This document shows, piece by piece, positions 57,101 to 64,000 of a stretch of 64,000 nt of DNA; position 1 is the first letter of the stretch; each line of letters opens with the position of its first letter. The position numbers and the translations under genes were made by a program. The stretch comes from Aphis gossypii (taxonomy: Eukaryota > Arthropoda > Insecta > Hemiptera > Aphididae), in NCBI RefSeq assembly GCF_020184175.1, contig NC_065532.1, positions 15,624,001-15,688,000 of the forward strand, given 5' to 3'. Under the pieces are notes generated by a model that had not been told where the DNA came from, did no database searches, and saw nothing but the letters and a program-made list of their open reading frames with translations.

Positions 57101-59677
57101 TAACCTATTTTAAATTTTATTACAGTATTCTATATTTTTTTAATAGCTAATTGTTGTGGTAAGTATTGTATATTATGTTTTTTACATTACCTACGGTAGA
57201 CAGAATAATTTTGAATTTAATAAATATTTATGTGTATATATCTTGTAATTTATAAAATATAGAATAATATTACTATACATGATATATATAATGTATTTAA
57301 AATATACTACTCGCTTATTACTACTATCGATGTATAGATTTGTACATAATTATACAGTCAATTGACTTAAGACGAGTAAGAAATGTCAAATAACGATCTT
57401 AAAATACTAGACGTAGTAGAATGTTTATAATCACTTATTTATAACATATTTTTTGATTATATTACAGATATAAAATATATTAGTTATTGTAACAATTATA
57501 ATTACAAGAAATTACTAAATCACTAAATAATTGAAAGATCGTAACATTAATTGTTATAATGAGTAGGTAAATCAAGTAATTTGTAATGGCACTCTTGAAA
57601 TACATCGAAAATAATTTAGCTTGTAGCCTTTTAAACAATTTTTAAGTATAAGACACAACGTGGCGCTACTTTGACTTTCAAATACTGTAGTAAAATATAA
57701 ATTAATTACCTATATGCACGTGACGTATTATATTTGTTAACTTATATTATATTATATGTTACATATTTTTTTATTAAAAGGCTCCCTTTTATATAACAGT
57801 TTCACAATATATTTTACAATTTACAATTTAAACTTAGACTCAGTATACACAATTCGAAAGGTTTGGTATCACTTAAAAGTTAAAATATTAATTAATTTTT
57901 TTTTTTTGTTACTATTGTTATCGTAGAAATTTGTTCCTGTTTTAACCATTTTCCAACTTTAAGACTAGATTTAATGAAATCGTTTTTTTTTAATGATAAT
58001 TCGAATATTATGCGGGAAGTTGACTCTTAACAAAACCAAATTATTTGAAAATTATAGATAAATAAGTTCTCAGAGTTTGCTAATTATTTCTCACTCTCAT
58101 ATGAAAAAAAAAATAAACCTGAAGAGAAATTCACACAACTTAACTCTTTTTTTCTGTGATAGGGTCTTCAAAATGGAATCAAAATTTTGTAAAACTTTGT
58201 ATAACTGTACAAAATAATTTTAACAGATAGGTAGGCTATAAGGGGATTTATATTGGTGTATCTCCTTTTATTTTATTTACTTTATATCTATAGTTGGATA
58301 GTCAAAAAAATTATCTAAAACTTAAACGAATTACTGAAGCTCGTGATTAAAATATTTTCTAATATGCAGTATAAAAGCAGGGCCTGTGTTGTACACAATT
58401 AATATTGGGATTAACCAAGCTTATTATTCAAGTAATATTGGTTAGATATTAATGCTTATGTTAATGATAAAAATAAATAATAGTAATTTTGTTACCTTAC
58501 GTTCTTATGAACATTTTGTCAGCTGTTTAGAATCAGTTTGATAATTATAAAATATATTAGTGTGGTTATATAGTATTAAAAACTTTCAGAGAGTATATAA
58601 ATGTATAATTTTTGGTTTCTATTAGTGAATTGAATAAAATACTAATTATTATATTATAAAGGATAATAATACGAACTTACTTTTGTCGAGGCTTTTTTTT
58701 TAAAAAAAAAAAGAAATACAGAATTATTTATTAAACTTATTAATAAAAGTGTAGAATCCTATAAAATGTTTTGATATGCAGAAATACGTCTCGATGGCTT
58801 TAAATTAACTATTTTAATTTAAATAATATGATATTATGATATTGCTAGGTATCATCATCAAATATTTTTATGATATTATATTGAGTATTTCAATTCTTAA
58901 CGAATCCTATTTTAATCATTAAATTCGATATTAATTAATAATTGATAATCTTAAAATGCATCAAACACTGACCTAAACACTTTAAGTATTAATCGTTAAA
59001 AGTCTAGAACCGCTAGAATTGATCAGTTTATTGAAACACGTTACCGCTATTGAGTATTAAATATTAATGATGTATTACTTGGTTCAAGGTTCAATTATAG
59101 TTTATTAAAACTAATTAAGCGTGCATAGAAGCTTACCGGGTTAGCCGATGGCTGTATAGGTATATGCAGATTTCTGTAATTGATTCTTAATAATCTCTAT
59201 TGCAATGTATACAAATTTTTTATGAAGTATATGTGTTTTGTATGTATAATAATAATTTACTGATATTTGGAAAGTTTTAAGAGTTAAAAAAGTTTTTTTT
59301 TTATGCAATACGTCTCAGTGTCTATATAGGTACGCCTAATCATGTCAGTCGATTATCTGAAAAGTTCCTATTTAATATTTATATCACATAGGTACATTAT
59401 AAAGTTTTTGTTTTGTATACTTATACAATTTTTTTTAATTTTTAAGTATACGTTTTTGTATTACAGAGTAATTTTACAACGAATATTGGTACGTAAACTT
59501 TATTTATTAATTGTAATACTTATCTATTGCACGTTTAGTTAGGCCCCTGTGCCTTATGGAGGAATTCAAGAAAAATTATTTTCCTTTATGATAAATTCAG
59601 TTTATTTCAATTTTAAAAACAATTTATTTATTGCATAGTTATGTTTAAAAAGAACAACACGGCTTGTCTGAAATGTT
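54136..59677. other. Gene desert, AT-rich
   Basis: No coding region, RNA gene or clear mobile element could be supported. Frames such as 54177-54386 and 54658-55014 are composition-driven. This may be intronic DNA of a large gene extending beyond the window. Confidence 0.5.
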
Positions 59678-60020
59678 CACAGATATATAAAAAATACTAG
59701 ATAGCCGACTTCGATCGATTATTGTCGCCAACAAAATGGCCGCTATTTTTTTTATCTAAGGGGTGAATGTTTTATATTTTATAATATGTAGTTAGTATTT
59801 ATAAGAACATTTTAAATAGATTAAATATTAAGTATCTATAACTGTGGTCGTGATTAAAATACTATTCAAGTATTTTATCATTTATATTATATCAGTTTAA
59901 TTCGTGAACATTTACTCCTCTTAGATAACATATTATAGGTAAGCGGCCATTTTATTGGAGACATTGTTTTACACGCATGGGCCATGGCAGTTGGCTACTT
60001 AGCATTTTTATACATCTGTG
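59678..60020. mobile_element. Inverted-repeat element with ~75-bp arms and 7-bp target duplication
   Basis: The left end CACAGATATATAAAAAATAC and the right end read in reverse (CACAGATGTATAAAAATGC) match, and the similarity continues through TAGCCAAC/TAGCCGAC to AAAATGGCCGCT (59730 and, inverted, 59941). AAATGTT lies immediately outside the left end and, after one base, outside the right end. No coding region. The class is uncertain. Confidence 0.75.
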
Positions 60021-62100
60021 AAAATGTTATTTGTTTCTAATTAACATATAACTATATAAACATCATATCATTATTTCTTTGTGTGTTTCTATTTTGTCTT
60101 ATTTATCAATTATTAATTAGGCCAAGGGGAACGTAAAGTGACCATGGTGTAGTTGATTTTTAATTCGACAAGAGCTTAAAGCGGTTATAGTTACAAAGTA
60201 TTATTTCAATGGTAAATTATAAGGAATCCAATAATCTATAGTTAATTGCTAGGTATAATATTATAAATAGATTTTTAAATAATTGCATTATTTCTATTAC
60301 ATAATTTATAAGGGTAGTTATATTATTTTAATTTGTTATTTTGATATGTGATATGTCTTCAATATAATTTTTAATTGAAACTAACATTATTATTCAATAT
60401 TCAATCATAACCAATTTATGTCGATAAACATAATTTAAATAATTTATCCCAGTATGTACAGTGTACACGTAATATCAAATCGTATTGCTATTATTATTCA
60501 CTCATTACATTTTTACATATACATTATAATAATATATAGTGTTTATCTAATTTATACAAATATAAATAGTGGGAAGTATAAGAACTAATATAATATATTA
60601 ACGTAGTCTCTTCAGTTTTTTGTAATGGTTTAATGTATATATTGATGTATATATATATACGTATATCATGAATTAAATATTATTGTATTGCATTATTTAA
60701 GTTGATATAATTATATAGTTTCGCTCCCCATAATAATATATTTGTGGTTACGTGACTCAATAGGATAATATTATATACAATCAAAATAGTTATACTGCTC
60801 ATTGAGTTTTTTTAAAGACAAACATACATTTAATAACTATATATAACTGAGGAAAGTTAAAAACACCTCGATCCGCCTTGCATTTAAGTAACATATAAAA
60901 TATATAAATTAATTAAGTATTTAAAAATATTGATATATCTAGTTATGAATTTTAATTTTGAATACAATTACCTACATGCATGTGATATATATATATTATT
61001 AAAGATAGAATAATGCGTATGACGTTATATTCATTTAAAATGTTGTCAACATTTCTGATTTAACGTAATTTGTGAATATATTGTAAAAGATTAATGTATA
61101 TTAACTAGTTTTATAATGTATGTGAATTAATCTGACTACTTTTCAAAAAACATTAAGAAACAATATTATGTAGGTAGGTACGGTACATATATACACAGGC
61201 CTATGACTATAGAGATCAGATTTATATTTTCTTAAAATCCTTTAAACATGACGTTTAAAATAGGCAATATATTCTCTTAATATTCTAATTGTAAAAATAA
61301 AATTATTCAGTTTAAATTTATTTAAATAATTTAGCATACAATAATAGGTTAAATAATTTATTTTTATTTAGCTTATTACAATAATAACTAATTGATGAAA
61401 AAATAGTGCATAAAAATAATGTGCAATCTAGTTTATTAATTATTTTTTCGTAAAAATATTTACAAAAAAAAATATTGTTTTTTTTCTCAAATATTCTTTA
61501 ACGTATTGAATATTCTATAAACCCTAAAGTATATGATTTTTTATGCAAAATACATCTTTTACTATGAATTCTATGTTTCATGAATTGTAAATATATCTTA
61601 TTTAAATTGAACTCCATACACTATAAACAAATATTATGTAAAATCATACAAATCCGACTTCTAACCATGACAATAATACTCATATTATGTTCTAGGAACA
61701 TAATAAGTAGCAAAAACTATATATTTATATATTGAATACAGTAGGTATTAAAAGCGTCTGGAAGAAAGCGGAAAAATATTACGAACAATAATACGACAAC
61801 AATAAATATATAGTTATATGGGTAAAATGTATACTTATACCTATAATATATACTGATTGAATTAAATTTTTTCCCGCGTAGTCTTTATAAAACTTTATAA
61901 TAATAATAATAATAACGAGAAAATCATAGTAAAATAATTTATATATTGTGTATTAAAAATTTCTATAAATAAAAGAATGGACCACGGACGTTACAATTTC
62001 GGAAAAGTACATTATATATATACGTATATATACAACAACATAATTACGGTGAAAAAAAATAAATCACAGCTTTAGATTTCATAAAAGTTCTTTTTCTCCT
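60021..62100. other. AT-rich non-coding DNA
   Basis: Nothing gene-like is seen. Confidence 0.5.
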
Positions 62101-62133
62101 TTCCGCACACCACATGTATACAATATACATATA

Positions 62134-62140
62134 TATATAT

Positions 62141-62180
<40 letters not shown>
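62134..62180. repeat. (CA)n microsatellite
   Basis: About 42 bases of CA/AC dinucleotides flanked by (TA)n. Further simple repeats follow: (TA)n at 62255-62277, (CT)n at 62445-62468. Confidence 0.95.
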
Positions 62181-62185
<5 letters not shown>

Positions 62186-62479
62186 TCGTAGCCCGCTGCT
62201 GCCGTCGCAACTTACAATAACGATCACGTTGCTCGGGGGTAAAAATAAGTCGTGAATATATATATATATATATATATGTATAAATGAGTATACGTTCGGA
62301 GAAAAGATGTAGAGAAAAACGAGAGACGGGTAAGAAAAAGGAGGGTAAAAAAAAAAATACAATTTCGCCTTCCAAAGATAAATATATATATACACGGTTG
62401 AAACTCGGAATTTATAGAAACATTCGCGCTCGTTCCTCGTACATCTCTCTCTCTCTCTCTCTCTCTCTGTATATATATA

Positions 62480-63064
62480 TATAATACGTTCGCGTATATA
62501 GCAACAGCAGTAGGGCGCCGTATACTCTGTAGTCAGCGGCGGCCACCATTATTATTATTACGCGCTCGGAGCGACGGCGACGACGGTGATGACTATACGA
62601 CGACGGCGCGCACAGCGCCGGGAGGAAGAGGATAGGAAGTCGAGAGACGGAAAAGCTCCGGTTCCGGGATGGTGGCGGCGGTGCCGGAGAGAGAGGAAAC
62701 GCAAGGGCGAAAATGGGCGTTACCGGATAGTACCGGGTTACCCCGGGCAACCGCGGCCACGGTACTCGACCCGAACGGAGTGCAGTGTACCATCGCCGTG
62801 CGCCGCCACGCCGTCGCTCTGCCGGCTAGATGGGTATTGATTTGAAAAGGTACCTACCCGCGGTGTAGTGCGCGGTGCAGCGTATATACACGACTCTGAG
62901 CAAAACCGGGGGGGGGGGACCGGTACGGATAACGACTCGGTCCGTATAATATTATATATACGAGGGACGTATATAGCACACATTTACCTTTATTTGTATA
63001 TATATATTATACGTCAGTCGTAGTATTGGTACCCAAGTGTGGGTGTACTGTATAATATTTGCGA

Positions 63065-63099
<35 letters not shown>

Positions 63100-63180
63100 T
63101 CGATGTTGTCGTATAACGCGCGCCGTGTGTGACAAAATACGACATGAATAATACATTATTTGGACGGCGTGTGCGCCGAA
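62480..63180. promoter_or_regulatory. GC/CpG-rich segment, possible promoter or 5' exon
   Basis: The base composition changes sharply to CpG-rich DNA (62500-62900 and 63060-63200), with GGCGGCCACC, GACGGCGACGACGG and similar words. Several open frames overlap on both strands with Arg/Pro-rich composition and no domains, so they are best seen as by-products of GC content. A gene starting here and running out of the window is plausible but not shown. Confidence 0.35.
63064..63097. repeat. (GAC)n trinucleotide repeat
   Basis: About eleven tandem GAC/ACG units in the CpG-rich segment. Confidence 0.95.
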
Positions 63181-63321
63181 GCGTCGACGTGATGCTTGTC
63201 CGGTGGGATAGCGAACGAGTCGTTTATATATATATGAAATATATTATGTAATAATATGGATATGTGTACCCTGCATATAGTGTATATCTGTATGGCAATA
63301 TATTATAATATATGCAGGTAT

Positions 63322-64000
63322 ACAGGGTGATTAGCTAGACAACGCGTTCACCCCCCATTTTTTTTTTATCCCGATAATACGCTGCAGTTATTCAGTACTC
63401 GGTTTTTTGAAATTTTTAAATAAGCTTCAAGCCCGTATATATGTTTAAAAAACCTTTTTTGTACCACTTGCGTCTAGTGTTTCTAGTGATGATATTATAA
63501 ACATCTGTTTTTCAAACGACAACTCTTCTTAAAATTATTGAGCTGTTAATTTTTCTGAAAATTTTAACGTAGGTACCTATATCAAAAACATAATTCGAAT
63601 GAGTAGCTTTGGGATTTTTTGGCGTTGTGTATTTAGGATAATAGGTCCACGATAAAAAGTTGAAATACGAGTATATAGGTATAGTCGGAAAAGCTTATTA
63701 AATATTAAGCTTTATCTAATCTAGGTGCGTCGAATATTATTATAAAATAAAACGATTCCGAGCGGAGTACGTGCAAACCAACGCTTTCTAATATTTTTTA
63801 GTTTTTCAATGCTATTAGATAATATATAGTTGTCAGTATACAATATACACAATAATATAATAGTTATCCATACGATTAGATAATAATTGTAAGGATTTTG
63901 AAAATATGACCTCTTTAAAGTGTCAATTCTTACTCTTAAATCCCGTTCTTTATAGAAACTACCATGAAACTTATTTTTTTTGAAAACTATTTATAAGGAA
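63322..64000. mobile_element. Left end of a repeat element beginning ACAGGGTGATTAGC, running past the window end
   Basis: ACAGGGTGATT is a common terminal word of insect DNA transposons and MITEs. The following sequence contains the AAACGATTCCGAGCGGAGT word (about 63750), a variant of the GATTCTGAACGAAG ends seen at 40686 and 42046. The right end is not in the window, so this is tentative. Confidence 0.4.

Noticed and set aside
62072..62983. Overlapping frames of 66-112 codons around the microsatellites
   Set aside because: They encode simple-repeat translations (YIYIYI, CVCVCV, RERERE) or Arg/Pro-rich strings, on both strands at once.

Overview
The window looks like nuclear DNA from an aphid or a closely related hemipteran. 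It is very AT-rich, uses short GT-AG introns, is dense with small hAT-type elements, and repeats the palindromic word TAGGTACCTA many times. The kelch-like proteins also resemble the aphid-expanded ring-canal-kelch family. Species cannot be fixed from the sequence alone.

Layout. 1-7.9 kb is AT-rich non-coding DNA with one short GC-richer island (4.49-4.77 kb). A small open frame with a signal-peptide-like start sits at 7.94-8.30 kb. From 10.4 to 39.1 kb lies a duplicated locus. Two 10-exon BTB-BACK-Kelch genes on the plus strand (11467-14498 and 35783-39001) are paralogues that also share introns and 3' flank. Copy 1 lost its original start region to an insertion that includes a LINE fragment, but keeps an open frame from a downstream ATG. 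Copy 2 is intact. Between them are a 3-exon UPF0235/DUF167 gene on the minus strand (16166-17882) and a graveyard of nested mobile DNA. The mobile DNA comprises a ~6 kb THAP/P-element-like transposon (18381-24440) with a solo LTR in its right inverted terminus, a ~5 kb element (29881-34919) whose ends carry repeated copies of one motif, and, inside that, an intact 3.2 kb hAT element (31192-34418) with a perfect 8-bp target duplication. Also here is a probable two-or-more-exon minus-strand gene (26742 down to 24684) predicting a signal peptide, short tandem repeats, an acidic stretch and one membrane segment. Its second exon is repeated as an inverted copy abutting the P-like element end.

39.7-42.1 kb is a non-autonomous repeat element. 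43.2-50.6 kb is a compact housekeeping cluster: MED9 (minus) head-to-head with the ribosomal oxygenase NO66/RIOX1 (plus, 7 exons), which ends tail-to-tail against an MCFD2-like EF-hand cargo-receptor subunit (minus, 4 exons). 51-64 kb has no gene I can support. It holds a 34-bp perfect palindrome, a long-armed inverted-repeat element, a GC/CpG-rich microsatellite-rich segment at 62.1-63.2 kb (possible promoter/first exon), and one transposon end.

The best candidate for something undescribed is the repeat-ectodomain membrane protein gene together with the inverted exon duplication at the P-like element boundary. All coordinates and exon joins are hand-read from the sequence and not supported by transcripts.
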